Position numbers and translations under genes: made by a program
Shown: one piece after another, positions 1 to 13,078 of the stretch
Numbering within the stretch: position 1 is the stretch's first letter
Layout of the letters: every line of letters begins with the position of its first letter
Source: Glandiceps talaboti
Taxonomy: Eukaryota; Hemichordata; Enteropneusta; Spengelidae
DNA: 64,000 nucleotides
Direction: 5' to 3'
Assembly: GCF_964340395.1 (NCBI RefSeq)
Contig: NC_135566.1
Coordinates: 21,876,635 to 21,940,634, forward strand
The notes under the pieces: generated by a model
The model's database searches: none
Seen by the model: the letters and a program-made list of their open reading frames with translations, nothing else
Told to the model about the DNA's origin: nothing

Positions 1-416
1 AGCTATCCTAATTAACATACAGACCTAGCTATCCTAATCAACATACAGACTTAGCTATCCTAATCAGCATACAGACTTAGCTATCCTAATTAACATACAG
101 ACTTAGCTATCCTAATCAACATACAGACTTAGCTATCCTAATCAACATACAGACTTAGCTATCCTAATCAACATACAGACTTAGCTATCCTAATCAACAT
201 ACAGACTTAGCTATCCTAATCAACATACAGACTTAGCTATCCTAATCAACATACAGACTTAGCTATCTTAATTAACATACAGACTTAGCTATCCTAATCA
301 ACATACAGACTTAGCTATCCTAATCAACATACAGACTTAGCTATCCTAATCAACATACAGACTTAGCTATCCTAATCAACATACAGACTTAGCTATCCTA
401 ATCAACATACAGACTT
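1..416. repeat. 26-bp tandem repeat, 16 copies
   Basis: Sixteen exact-length copies of a 26-bp unit with core AGCTATCCTAATCAACATAC. Copies differ only at a few positions (AATTAAC for AATCAAC, CTTA for CCTA). The array starts at the window edge, so its true left end is unseen. It lies upstream of the visible DRC2 exons and is probably in one of that gene's introns. Confidence 0.95.
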
Positions 417-706
417 GACAGATAGCTATCACACTTTGACATGCATTTGTTATGAGCTATTTTGTTCAAATGGTTACTCATTAATTTTCATTTGACTTGT
501 TAACTACGACATGACACATCTATAATATGCAAATTATGTTTACCACTAGCCCCACCCTTGGCCATAATGTAAGGCAAGTGGGAAAACAATTAGATCATAG
601 GATTTGGCACAACTTTTTGTGGTAATTTCAAATTTATCACAACTTTCTGAACTAAAATGATCACAAGTTTGGGCAGTTCTAGTGAACAGCATGTTAAAGC
701 CAGATA

Positions 707-1676
707 CACAGGGAACCTTGCACATCCTAGCACTAGGATGCACATATCCTAGTGCTAGGATGTGGCCACATCCTAGTGCTAGGAAGAAGAACACAGCTAT
801 GTACCAGCTGTGTGCCTCACAGCTCCGTTACAGGGTATATTTTTCCACAGCCATGGTACATGGTTGTGGAAAATAAGCCTGTTGAATGGATGTGGAATAC
901 CGCCTCTGTGCCATGACTGTTTTGCACATCCCAGTACCATAGCTGTGTACTGCATACCTAGCATACAGTTGTGCACATACATGTAACAGCTATGGTAGAA
1001 TAATACCCTGTAGCAACCCTTTTGTTCATATCTGACTAGCATTGCTGACATAGCTGGTACATGGCAGGAAATACCCATGTTTAATAATACAGCTATGCTA
1101 ACATAGCTGGTACATGGCTGTGCGAAATACCTATGTTACAGCTGTGCTAACATAGCTGGTACATGGCTGTGCGAAATACCTATGTTACAGCTATGCTAAC
1201 ATAGCTGGTACATGGCTGTGCGAAATACCTATGTTACAGCTGTGCTAACATAGCTGGTACATGGCTGTGCGAAATACCTATGTTACAGCTGTGCTAACAT
1301 AGCTGGTACATGGCTGTGCGAAATACCTATGTTACAGCTATGCTAACATAGCTGGTACATGGCTGTGCGAAATACCTATGTTACAGCTGTGCTAACATAG
1401 CTGCTACATGGCTGTGGGAAAAAGCTCTTGTACATGGATGTTGTAAAAACCTATGCTGCATTGCTGTTTCACATCCATGTTACATTGGTGTTGGCATATC
1501 AGTTACACATCTGTCAAAGCTAGGTATGTTACACCTAGTGTGTTGGCCAGAGCTGTTACAGGGATGTTGCACACACAGCTGGTACAGTCCCCGTGGCTCC
1601 ACTGAGCTGGTACAGCTATGTGCACAACCCTGTCCTAGGTATGTGAATGTTACAGGGATGTGCAAGGTTCCCTGTG
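707..1676. mobile_element. TA-flanked 970-bp non-autonomous DNA element
   Basis: The ends are perfect 21-bp inverted repeats (left CACAGGGAACCTTGCACATC..., right its complement at 1656-1676), each bordered by TA (705-706 and 1677-1678). That is the target duplication expected of Tc1/mariner-type elements. The inside has no transposase-like frame. It holds clustered 12-bp near-palindromes (CCTAGCACTAGG, CCTAGTGCTAGG, about 725-783) and a 49-bp tandem repeat. The family assignment rests only on the ends. Confidence 0.6.
1083..1410. repeat. 49-bp tandem repeat inside the TA-flanked element
   Basis: About 6.5 copies of a 49-bp unit containing CATAGCTGGTACATGGCTGT. Units alternate AGCTATGC and AGCTGTGC, and each has an internal short inverted repeat (CTATGTT...AACATAG). 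The array lies entirely between the 707-1676 terminal inverted repeats, so it belongs to that element. Confidence 0.9.
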
Positions 1677-1844
1677 TAGCCATTAATTGTCTCTGTTTGA
1701 TATTATTGTGGGAAAGTCTCCAAATTGAATCCATGCATCAATATCCTTGCCAGTCTCAAGGTACATATCCAGGTTTTTAGGCTTTTAAATAGGTTATATG
1801 TTTTCCCTATGGTCAACTACATGTATAGTAAACAGATGTTTTCT

Positions 1845-1949
1845 TAGTATATGTACATGTATATGATAATTCTATATGTATACATGTATGTATATGTATG
1901 ATTGTGCATGTGTATATGTACCGTATATGTATATGTATAATATTATGTG

Positions 1950-1983
<34 letters not shown>

Positions 1984-2032
1984 CATATGTATGTGTATAT
2001 GTATATGTACTGTATATGTATATGTGTGTATA
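1845..2032. repeat. (TATATG)n-type microsatellite
   Basis: Degenerate run of TATATG/TATGTA units with interruptions (ACCGTATATG, AATATTATG). No coding signal. It lies upstream of the DRC2 exon at 2276. Confidence 0.85.
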
Positions 2033-2275
2033 AGTTGATACAGCTTGGGTCACAGTAGAATACCTCTGTTCTTCTAACTCTGCAAAATTGGATATGGTCA
2101 ATTATCCTGTAATAAGATTATAACATGTTTCAAAGAATGTGATACATGTTTTCCTATGACAACAATCTCAAATGAATTCAAGAACTGAAATGTTTTGATT
2201 AGTGTAATTTGAAATAAACAATGTAGGTTTATAGATTTCACATTAATCCACTCAATTCCATATCTATACTTGTAG

Positions 2276-2493
2276 GTTATGCATGACTATACAGCATTGG
2301 AGAATTTCTGGAAGAGATACAACAAAGTACTCCTGGACAAAGTAGCTCTAGACAAAGAGAAGAGTATGTTACTGCAAGAAAATCAGCAACTACGAACAGT
2401 TCTGAAACAATACTTGGATGGCATTTCAGTCAATGATGAGATTCTTAGCCAACATAATCCATTGTTTGTGGTTAATGAAAGAACCAATGTACA
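2276..2493 (+). CDS. CCDC65: DRC2/CCDC65, penultimate coding exon (gene partial)
   Basis: This exon encodes the C-terminal helical part of dynein regulatory complex subunit 2. DRC2 is a coiled-coil structural subunit of the nexin-dynein regulatory complex, which links doublets in motile ciliary axonemes. The frame runs from acceptor TTGTAG|GTTATG to donor TACA|GTAAGT, enters in phase 0 and leaves after two bases of a codon. The 72 full codons include ENFWKRYNKV, KQYLDGISVNDE and NPLFVVN, which match vertebrate CCDC65 as I know it. The ATG at 2279 corresponds to an internal methionine in that family and is not a start. Earlier exons are not visible in 1-2275 and must lie left of the window. 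Identification is firm although the gene is incomplete. Confidence 0.9.
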
Positions 2494-3240
2494 GTAAGTA
2501 TATACTCTTAGATATTGTACATTTAATGTGTTTGAAGGACAACGTAACTGATGTCACAATATTGAACAATTGCTTTAAAACAATACACGTAAAATGAAAT
2601 AATGTTTATTTTGATATAGCGCTTTCCCACACTAATCAAAGCACTTTACAATTACTCCTGGCATGGATCTATATGGCACAACAACCCGTTATGCTTCAAA
2701 TTCCCTGGGGAGCATACAATCCTAAATTTAACTAATGTGCCAGAAGACTTTTAGAAAATGCTGGTGTTGGACAAAATATTAGATTTTATTTGTGGGACAA
2801 ACATGAGTGAAGGACATTTGTTGTACAAATTTACAGAGAAATGTCATGACTAGGTGAAGGACTATGTAAAGTGAGTCATAATTGTGTGACTAAGTCATTG
2901 CATACAAAGTGTAAAATAAGTATCTGTTATCTATTTTGTACTTAGCATTGTAATATGATAAACTCTTGGTAATATGAATGACAGTGTACATTTGGTCTTG
3001 ACAGTATAGAGTTTATTTGTCACTTCTCACACATTTACTCTTAAGAGAACAACTTTTTTTCCATGTTTGTGTTTGGAACAAAAGTTTAATTTGATACAAT
3101 GGTATAGCAACACAGATGGATTTTTATGTTGGTTTTGCTGCATGCACTTACTTGCATTTTAAAAGAGTGTGATTTAGCAATTCGTTGACTGAAAATATCA
3201 ATCATAAACTTAATATCCATCTCATTTTCTTTCCTTCCAG
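2494..3240 (+). other. DRC2 last intron
   Basis: A 747-bp GT-AG intron (GTAAGTAT...TTCCTTCCAG) joining the two DRC2 exons. At about 2605-2660 it holds a dispersed motif (GATATAGCGCTTTCCCAC ... AAAGCACTTTACAATTA) with an imperfect AGCGCTTT/AAAGCACT symmetry. A related TATATAGCGCTT occurs near 24445. Nothing else is recognised. Confidence 0.8.
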
Positions 3241-3334
3241 ACTGGCTGTCCCAGTGGTTGATCCTCGCGTCAAGAGACCAACACAAACTGTAGTTGAAGC
3301 AGCACATGTAGTCAAACATATTTTGCCTTCATAA
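3241..3334 (+). CDS. CCDC65: DRC2/CCDC65, last coding exon with stop
   Basis: Terminal coding exon of the same gene. It starts after TTCCTTCCAG; its first base completes the glutamine codon begun in the previous exon. It then encodes 30 residues ending EAAHVVKHILPS before TAA at 3332-3334. The EAAHVV-HIL ending is the C-terminus of vertebrate CCDC65, so both the frame and the splice junction are confirmed by family similarity. The linker before it is variable in the family, as expected for a poorly structured tail. No break or frameshift is seen. Confidence 0.9.
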
Positions 3335-3722
3335 ACTGTAAATACCATTCCATGCTATTAAACTGAACATTGACAAGTCACTTGCTGACATAATGACTTT
3401 CAAAATAATATTTTGTATGTTTATGGTGCACACCAAAAAGAGATTTGAAAATGTTCAATATCCTTTCTTGTCAGTATACACATGATATTTGTATTGTCTT
3501 AAATATTATAAGGATAGGTACAATGTGATTGCAGCAAGTATGGTTATGAAAGATGACCAGAGTCAATTACTTTAACTGTATAAACAAAACATTTATTGTA
3601 CAAAGTTGACATTGTGTACATCTGGATATATTCTTAGAGTAAATATCCATATTTTTGTGTACAGAGTTGTTGTGTTTTTATAGAAATTCTGACGTATACA
3701 TATTAATAAATAAATAAATCCA
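3335..3722 (+). terminator. DRC2 3' UTR and polyadenylation signals
   Basis: AT-rich sequence after the DRC2 stop. An ATTAAA at 3357-3362 is very close to the stop. Overlapping AATAAA copies at 3705-3719 are the more plausible signal, with another AATAAA near 3758. The exact cleavage site cannot be read from sequence. Confidence 0.5.
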
Positions 3723-3825
3723 ATATTTGTAACATACAAAGTCTGTTGTGTTAGTTGAAATAAACAATCCATATTGTTTGAAAGCCTATAACTTGTTAAT
3801 TGATTTAGCTATGTACAATGAGTAC

Positions 3826-4107
3826 ATTTGTATCTATCACCTAGCAATGTCTACCCACCAGGACTTCTATCAATGAGTATCTATCACCTAGCAGTGTCAA
3901 CTTACCAGGACTTGTATCAATGAGTATCTATCACCTAGCAGTGTCAACTTACCACGACTTGTATCAATGAGTATCTATCACCTAGCAGTGTCAACTTACC
4001 ACGACTTGTATCAATGAGTATCTATCACCTAGCAGTGTCAACTTACTACGACTTGTATCAATGAGTATCTATCACCGAGCAGTGTCAACTTACCAGGACG
4101 TGTATCA
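3826..4107. repeat. 47-bp tandem repeat, about 6 copies
   Basis: Unit contains CACCTAGCAGTGTCAACTTA then CGACTTGTATCAATGAG. The first copy is the most diverged (CAATGTCTACCCACC) and later copies are nearly identical. It sits in the spacer 3' of DRC2. Confidence 0.9.
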
Positions 4108-4260
4108 AAAGAGGTTCAAGGAGCTATAGCTAGCTACAGTTGTAAAATGCTTACAACTTTTGACATTTATTATTTTATGAATCAATTATAGCCCCTGTAC
4201 AATCTGATGTAATCTGTTGTTTGATAAAGTACATTCACACAAAGGGTATACTATGAATAT

Positions 4261-4562
4261 ACAAGAGGCCTTGTATGGTATCTGTGTTACACAGTCCAGT
4301 GTAGGTAAAACACTGCCCTTAACAAGAGGCCTTGTATGGTATCTGTGTTACACAGTCCAGTCTAGATAGAACACTGCCCTAACAAGAGGCCTTGTATGGT
4401 ATCTGTGTTACACAGTCCAGTGTAGGTAAAACACTGCCCTAACAAGAAGCCTTGTATGGTATCTGTGTTACACAGTCCAGTCTAGATAGAACACTGCCCT
4501 AACAAGAGGCCTTGTATGGTATCTGTGTTACACAGTCCAGTCTAGATAGAACACTGCCCTAT
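4261..4562. repeat. 60-bp tandem repeat, 5 copies
   Basis: Five copies of a 59-60-bp unit with core AAGAGGCCTTGTATGGTATC. Two sub-variants alternate, GTGTAGGTAAAACAC and TCTAGATAGAACAC, suggesting that a two-unit block was copied. Confidence 0.92.
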
Positions 4563-4734
4563 TTCACCTCTAAATCTAAAAGTAACATATCAAATCATGC
4601 TATACTAGTAACAAATTCCTACTAATACAGAGTTAAAATGCTTGCTTTTGTTAATGTTTTTGATAACATCACTACATAGGCAATACAATTTTCTTTATCA
4701 AAGTGACTATGAAAAGAATTTTGATCTCACCTGC

Positions 4735-5776
4735 ACAAAACAACTGAGCACTGTGGCTTGATAAGTACCAATCAAATTGATGGTTTCACCACAGGGGGCT
4801 CAGGCTCAGTTAGTGTTTCTTACAAACACAAACAAACAAAACACAAACAATAATAAATATGGAAAATAGTCACAGTAGTGAGGTTTGTGGTTTTTTGTTT
4901 GTTCGTAAACAACACTAATTGAGCCTGAGGCCCCTGTGGTTTCACACCATGGCTTGATACACCAATCAAATTGATCGGATCACACCATGGCTTGATACAC
5001 CAATCAAATTGATCGGATCACACCATGGCTTGATATGTACCAATCAAATTGATGGTTTAACCATGGCTTGATATGTATCAATCAAATTGATGGTTTCACA
5101 CCATGGCTTGATACACCAATCAAATTGATCGGATCACACCATGGCTTGATATGTACCAATCAAATTGATGGTTTAACCATGGCTTGATATGTACCAATCA
5201 AATTGATGGTTTAACCATGGCTTGATATGTACCAATCAAATTGATGGTTTCACACCATGGCTTGAAGCACCAATCAAATTGATCGGATCACACCATGGCT
5301 TGATATGTACCAATCAAATTGATGGTTTCACACCATCGCTTGATATGTACCAATCAAATTGATGGTTTAACCATGGCTTGATATGTACCAATCAAATTGA
5401 TGGTTTCACACCATCACTTGATATGTACCAATCAAATTGATGGTTTCACACCATCGCTTGATATGTACCAATCAAATTGATGGTTTAACCATGGCTTGAT
5501 ATGTACCAATCAAATTGACGGTTTCACACCATCGCTTGATATGTCCCAATCAAATTGATGGTTTCATACCATAGCTTGATATGTCCCAATCAAATTGATG
5601 GTTTCATACCATAGCTTGATATGTACCAATCAAATTAATGGTTTCATACCATAGCTTGATATGTACCAATCAAATTGATGGTTTCACACCATCGCCTGAT
5701 ATGTACCAATCAAATTGATGGTTTCACACCATCGCTTGATATGTACCAATCAAATTCATGGTTTTATTGATATGTC
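4735..5776. repeat. 38-40-bp tandem repeat, about 27 copies
   Basis: Units carry CTTGATATGTACCAATCAAA followed by TTGATGGTTT. They come in three lengths and flavours (GGTTTAACCATGG, GGTTTCACACCATGG, GATCGGATCACACCATGG) mixed along the array. The repeat is interrupted by a 148-bp foldback element at 4790-4937. Confidence 0.92.
4790..4937. mobile_element. 148-bp foldback (MITE-like) element inserted in a minisatellite
   Basis: The arms are inverted repeats of about 40 bp (left CACAGGGGGCTCAGGCTCAG, right the imperfect complement ending GAGGCCCCTGT) rich in AAACAAACAAA. It is bordered on both sides by GGTTTCAC (4782-4789 and 4938-4945). The neighbouring repeat units contain this octamer once, so it reads as an 8-bp target duplication, the size made by hAT-type transposition. 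There is no coding capacity. Confidence 0.65.
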
Positions 5777-6210
5777 CCAATTAATTGATATGTACCAACT
5801 TATTGTTCTTTATTATTTTTGCCACTTTGGAGAAGTTGCAGATTTGCACATATGACAAATGATGACAGTCATCTTGATATCAAAGCCTGTCTTTATTGAA
5901 TCACAAACAACACTTCAATATTTAGGATACACACCCTTAGCTATAAGGTTTCATTACAAACTGTGTAAAACAGAACATTGAAAACATTTGGCAGAATTGT
6001 TGCTGGCAGTAAGTGTATAACTTTCCTCTAAAGTCATTATTGCAAAATAATGAGATATTCCTAGTGAATGATTATTTAATTCTCAGACCATTAAAAGATT
6101 CTTTTAGTAGTCTAACTACAGCAGGAACAGGTCATATGTGATGCACATTTTTGTCTGTCTACTAACAGAACATGAACATTTTGTTTGACAATTATGTACA
6201 TTATGTGATA
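5777..6210. other. Unique AT-rich spacer
   Basis: Single-copy-looking intergenic sequence between two arrays. No splice-bounded coding exon or RNA gene is recognised. Confidence 0.6.
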
Positions 6211-6215
6211 ATACA

Positions 6216-9200
6216 CTTGCATGAGTAGTACCAGTACTAATAGTTCTAGGACTTCACCTACATGAGTAGTACCAGTACTAATAGTTCTAGGACTTCACTT
6301 ACATGAGTAGTACCAGTACTAATAGTTCTAGGACTTCACTTACATGAGTAGTACCAGTACTAATAGTTCTAGGACTTCACCTACATGAGTAGTACCAGTA
6401 CTAATAGTTCTAGGACTTCACTTACATGAGTAGTACCAGTACTAATAGTTCTAGGACTTCACCTACATGAGTAGTACCAGTACTAATAGTTCTAGGACTT
6501 CACTTACATGAGTAGTACCAGTACTAATAGTTCTAGGACTTCACCTACATGAGTAGTACCAGTACTAATAGTTCTAGGACTTCACTTACATGAGTAGTAC
6601 CAGTACTAATAGTTCTAGGACTTCACTTACATGAGTAGTACCAGTACTAATAGTTCTACGACTTCACCTACATGAGTAGTACCAGTACTAATAGTTCTAG
6701 GACTTCACTTGCATGAGTAGTACCAGTACTAATAGTTCTACGACTTCACTTACATGAGTAGTACCAGTACTAATAGTTCTAGGACTTCACTTACATGAGT
6801 AGTACCAGTACTAATAGTTCTAGGACTTCACTTACACGAGTAGTACCAGTACTAATAGTTCTAGGACTTCACCTACATGAGTAGTACCAGTACTAATAGT
6901 TCTAGGACTTCACCTACATGAGTAGTACCAGTACTAATAGTTCTAGGACTTCACCTACATGAGTAGTACCAGTACTAATAGTTCTAGGACTTCACCTACA
7001 TGAGTAGTACCAGTACTAATAGTGCTAGGACTTCACTTACATGAGTAGTACCAGTACTAATAGTTCTAGGACTTCACCTACATGAGTAGTACCAGTACTA
7101 ATAGTTCTAGGACTTCACCTACATGAGTAGTACCAGTACTAATAGTTCTAGGACTTCACTTGCATGAGTAGTACCAGTACTAATAGTTCTAGGACTTCAC
7201 TTACATGAGTAGTACCAGTACTAATAGTTCTAGGACTTCACCTACATGAGTAGTACCAGTACTAATAGTTCTAGGACTTCACCTACATGAGTAGTACCAG
7301 TACTAATAGTTCTATGACTTCACCTACATGAGTAGTACCAGTACTAATTGTTCTAGGACTTCACCTACATGAGTAGTACCAGTACTAATAGTTCTAGGAC
7401 TTCACCTACATGAGTAGTACCAGTACTAATAGTTCTAGGACTTCACCTACATGAGTAGTACCAGTACTAATAGTTCTAGGACTTCACTTACATGAGTAGT
7501 ACCAGTACTAATAGTTCTAGGACTTCACCTACATGAGTAGTACCAGTACTAATAGTTCTAGGACTTCACCTACATGAGTAGTACCAGTACTAATAGTTCT
7601 AGGACTTCACTTACATGAGTAGTACCAGTACTAATAGTTCTAGGACTTCACTTACATGAGTAGTACCAGTACTAATAGTTCTAGGACTTCACTTACATGA
7701 GTAGTACCAGTACTAATAGTTCTAGGACTTCACTTACATGAGTAGTACCAGTACTAATAGTTCTAGGACTTTACTTGCATGAGTAGTACCAGTACTAATA
7801 GTTCTAGGACTTTACTTGCATGAGTAGTACCAGTACTAATAGTTCTAGGACTTCACCTACATGAGTAGTACCAGTACTAATAGTTCTAGGACTTCACTTA
7901 CATGAGTAGTACCAGTACTAATAGTTCTAGGACTTCACCTACATGAGTAGTACCAGTACTAATAGTTCTAGGACTTTACTTGCATGAGTAGTACCAGTAC
8001 TAATAGTTCTAGGACTTCACTTACATGAGTAGTACCAGTACTAATAGTTCTAGGACTTCACTTACATGAGTAGTACCAGTACTAATAGTTCTAGGACTTC
8101 ACCTACATGAGTAGTACCAGTACTAATAGTTCTAGGACTTCACCTACATGAGTAGTACCAGTACTAATAGTTCTACGACTTCACCTACATGAGTAGTACC
8201 GGTACTAATAGTTCTACGACTTCACTTACATGAGTAGTACCAGTACTAATTGTTCTAGGACTTCACCTACATGAGTAGTACCAGTACTAATAGTTCTAGG
8301 ACTTCACCTACATGAGTAGTACCAGTACTAATAGTTCTAGGACTTCACCTACATGAGTAGTACCAGTACTAATAGTTCTAGGACTTTACTTGCATGAGTA
8401 GTACCAGTACTAATAGTTCTAGGACTTCACCTACATGAGTAGTACCAGTACTAATAGTTCTAGGACTTCACCTACATGAGTAGTACCAGTACTAATAGTT
8501 CTAGGACTTCACCTACATGAGTAGTACCAGTACTAATAGTGCTAGGACTTCACTTACATGAGTAGTACCAGTACTAATAGTTCTAGGACTTCACCTACAT
8601 GAGTAGTACCAGTACTAATAGTTCTAGGACTTCACCTACATGAGTAGTACCAGTACTAATAGTTCTAGGACTTCACCTACATGAGTAGTACCAGTACTAA
8701 TAGTTCTAGGACTTCACCTACATGAGTAGTACCAGTACTAATAGTTCTAGGACTTCACCTACATGAGTAGTACCAGTACTAATAGTGCTAGGACTTCACT
8801 TACATGAGTAGTACCAGTACTAATAGTTCTAGGACTTCACCTACATGAGTAGTACCAGTACTAATAGTTCTAGGACTTCACCTACATGAGTAGTACCAGT
8901 ACTAATAGTTCTAGGACTTCACTTGCATGAGTAGTACCAGTACTAATAGTTCTAGGACTTCACTTACATGAGTAGTACCAGTACTAATAGTTCTAGGACT
9001 TCACCTACATGAGTAGTACCAGTACTAATAGTTCTAGGACTTCACCTACATGAGTAGTACCAGTACTAATAGTTCTATGACTTCACCTACATGAGTAGTA
9101 CCAGTACTAATTGTTCTAGGACTTCACCTACATGAGTAGTACCAGTACTAATAGTTCTAGGACTTCACCTACATGAGTAGTACCAGTACTAATAGTTCTA

Positions 9201-12200
9201 GGACTTCACCTACATGAGTAGTACCAGTACTAATAGTTCTAGGACTTCACTTACATGAGTAGTACCAGTACTAATAGTTCTAGGACTTCACCTACATGAG
9301 TAGTACCAGTACTAATAGTTCTAGGACTTCACCTACATGAGTAGTACCAGTACTAATAGTTCTAGGACTTCACTTACATGAGTAGTACCAGTACTAATAG
9401 TTCTAGGACTTCACTTACATGAGTAGTACCAGTACTAATAGTTCTAGGACTTCACTTACATGAGTAGTACCAGTACTAATAGTTCTAGGACTTCACTTAC
9501 ATGAGTAGTACCAGTACTAATAGTTCTAGGACTTTACTTGCATGAGTAGTACCAGTACTAATAGTTCTAGGACTTTACTTGCATGAGTAGTACCAGTACT
9601 AATAGTTCTAGGACTTCACCTACATGAGTAGTACCAGTACTAATAGTTCTAGGACTTCACTTACATGAGTAGTACCAGTACTAATAGTTCTAGGACTTCA
9701 CCTACATGAGTAGTACCAGTACTAATAGTTCTAGGACTTTACTTGCATGAGTAGTACCAGTACTAATAGTTCTAGGACTTCACTTACATGAGTAGTACCA
9801 GTACTAATAGTTCTAGGACTTCACTTACATGAGTAGTACCAGTACTAATAGTTCTAGGACTTCACCTACATGAGTAGTACCAGTACTAATAGTTCTAGGA
9901 CTTCACCTACATGAGTAGTACCAGTACTAATAGTTCTACGACTTCACCTACATGAGTAGTACCGGTACTAATAGTTCTACGACTTCACTTACATGAGTAG
10001 TACCAGTACTAATTGTTCTAGGACTTCACCTACATGAGTAGTACCAGTACTAATAGTTCTAGGACTTCACCTACATGAGTAGTACCAGTACTAATAGTTC
10101 TAGGACTTCACCTACATGAGTAGTACCAGTACTAATAGTTCTAGGACTTTACTTGCATGAGTAGTACCAGTACTAATAGTTCTAGGACTTCACCTACATG
10201 AGTAGTACCAGTACTAATAGTTCTAGGACTTCACCTACATGAGTAGTACCAGTACTAATAGTTCTAGGACTTCACCTACATGAGTAGTACCAGTACTAAT
10301 AGTGCTAGGACTTCACTTACATGAGTAGTACCAGTACTAATAGTTCTAGGACTTCACCTACATGAGTAGTACCAGTACTAATAGTTCTAGGACTTCACCT
10401 ACATGAGTAGTACCAGTACTAATAGTTCTAGGACTTCACTTGCATGAGTAGTACCAGTACTAATAGTTCTAGGACTTCACTTACATGAGTAGTACCAGTA
10501 CTAATAGTTCTAGGACTTCACCTACATGAGTAGTACCAGTACTAATAGTTCTAGGACTTCACCTACATGAGTAGTACCAGTACTAATAGTTCTACGACTT
10601 CACCTACATGAGTAGTACCAGTACTAATTGTTCTAGGACTTCACCTACATGAGTAGTACCAGTACTAATAGTTCTAGGACTTCACCTACATGAGTAGTAC
10701 CAGTACTAATAGTTCTAGGACTTCACCTACATGAGTAGTACCAGTACTAATAGTTCTAGGACTTCACTTACATGAGTAGTACCAGTACTAATAGTTCTAG
10801 GACTTCACCTACATGAGTAGTACCAGTACTAATAGTTCTAGGACTTCACCTACATGAGTAGTACCAGTACTAATAGTTCTAGGACTTCACTTACATGAGT
10901 AGTACCAGTACTAATAGTTCTAGGACTTCACTTACATGAGTAGTACCAGTACTAATAGTTCTAGGACTTCACTTACATGAGTAGTACCAGTACTAATAGT
11001 TCTAGGACTTCACTTACATGAGTAGTACCAGTACTAATAGTTCTAGGACTTTACTTGCATGAGTAGTACCAGTACTAATAGTTCTAGGACTTTACTTGCA
11101 TGAGTAGTACCAGTACTAATAGTTCTAGGACTTCACCTACATGAGTAGTACCAGTACTAATAGTTCTAGGACTTCACTTACATGAGTAGTACCAGTACTA
11201 ATAGTTCTAGGACTTCACCTACATGAGTAGTACCAGTACTAATAGTTCTAGGACTTCACTTGCATGAGTAGTACCAGTACTAATAGTTCTAGGACTTCAC
11301 TTACATGAGTAGTACCAGTACTAATAGTTCTAGGACTTCACTTACATGAGTAGTACCAGTACTAATAGTTCTAGGACTTCACCTACATGAGTAGTACCAG
11401 TACTAATAGTTCTAGGACTTCACCTACATGAGTAGTACCAGTACTAATAGTTCTACGACTTCACCTACATGAGTAGTACCGGTACTAATAGTTCTACGAC
11501 TTCACTTACATGAGTAGTACCAGTACTAATTGTTCTAGGACTTCACCTACATGAGTAGTACCAGTACTAATAGTTCTAGGACTTCACCTACATGAGTAGT
11601 ACCAGTACTAATAGTTCTAGGACTTCACCTACATGAGTAGTACCAGTACTAATAGTTCTAGGACTTCACTTACATGAGTAGTACCAGTACTAATAGTTCT
11701 AGGACTTCACTTACATGAGTAGTACCAGTACTAATAGTTCTAGGACTTCACTTACATGAGTAGTACCAGTACTAATAGTTCTAGGACTTCACCTACATGA
11801 GTAGTACCAGTACTAATAGTTCTAGGACTTTACTTGCATGAGTAGTACCAGTACTAATAGTTCTAGGACTTTACTTGCATGAGTAGTACCAGTACTAATA
11901 GTTCTACGACTTCACCTACATGAGTAGTACCAGTACTAATAGTTCTAGGACTTCACTTACATGAGTAGTACCAGTACTAATAGTTCTAGGACTTCACCTA
12001 CATGAGTAGTACCAGTACTAATAGTTCTAGGACTTTACTTGCATGAGTAGTACCAGTACTAATAGTTCTAGGACTTCACTTACATGAGTAGTACCAGTAC
12101 TAATAGTTCTAGGACTTCACTTACATGAGTAGTACCAGTACTAATAGTTCTAGGACTTCACCTACATGAGTAGTACCAGTACTAATAGTTCTAGGACTTC

Positions 12201-13058
12201 ACCTACATGAGTAGTACCAGTACTAATAGTTCTACGACTTCACCTACATGAGTAGTACCGGTACTAATAGTTCTACGACTTCACCTACATGAGTAGTACC
12301 AGTACTAATAGTTCTAGGACTTCACTTACATGAGTAGTACCAGTACTAATAGTTCTAGGACTTCACCTACATGAGTAGTACCAGTACTAATAGTTCTAGG
12401 ACTTCACCTACATGAGTAGTACCAGTACTAATAGTTCTAGGACTTCACTTACATGAGTAGTACCAGTACTAATAGTTCTAGGACTTCACTTACATGAGTA
12501 GTACCAGTACTAATAGTTCTAGGACTTCACTTACATGAGTAGTACCAGTACTAATAGTTCTAGGACTTCACCTACATGAGTAGTACCAGTACTAATAGTT
12601 CTAGGACTTCACTTACATGAGTAGTACCAGTACTAATAGTTCTAGGACTTCACTTACATGAGTAGTACCAGTACTAATAGTTCTAGGACTTCACTTGCAT
12701 GAGTAGTACCAGTACTAATAGTTCTAGGACTTCACTTACATGAGTAGTACCAGTACTAATAGTTCTAGGACTTCACTTGCATGAGTAGTACCAGTACTAA
12801 TAGTTCTAGGACTTTACTTACATGAGTAGTACCAGTACTAATAGTTCTAGGACTTCACCTACATGAGTAGTACCAGTACTAATAGTTCTACGACTTCACC
12901 TACATGAGTAGTACCAGTACTAATAGTTCTAGGACTTCACTTACATGAGTAGTACCAGTACTAATAGTTCTAGGACTTCACCTACATGAGTAGTACCAGT
13001 ACTAATAGTTCTAGGACTTCACTTGCATGAGTAGTACCAGTACTAATAGTTCTAGGAC
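6216..13058. repeat. Large 41-bp satellite-like array, about 167 copies
   Basis: Unit core is AGTACTAATAGTTCTAGGAC, followed by TTCAC(C/T)TACATGAGTAGTACC. Units keep exactly 41 bp over almost 7 kb with few point variants (CCGGTAC, AATTGTTC, AGTGCTAGG, TTTACTTGC, TCTACGAC). Rare variants recur at exact multiples of 41 bp, which shows higher-order duplication inside the array. It fills most of the spacer between the 3' ends of DRC2 and the convergent LRRC14 gene. No frame stays open through it. Confidence 0.97.
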
Positions 13059-13078
13059 TTGTGAACAGTTTCATGTGA

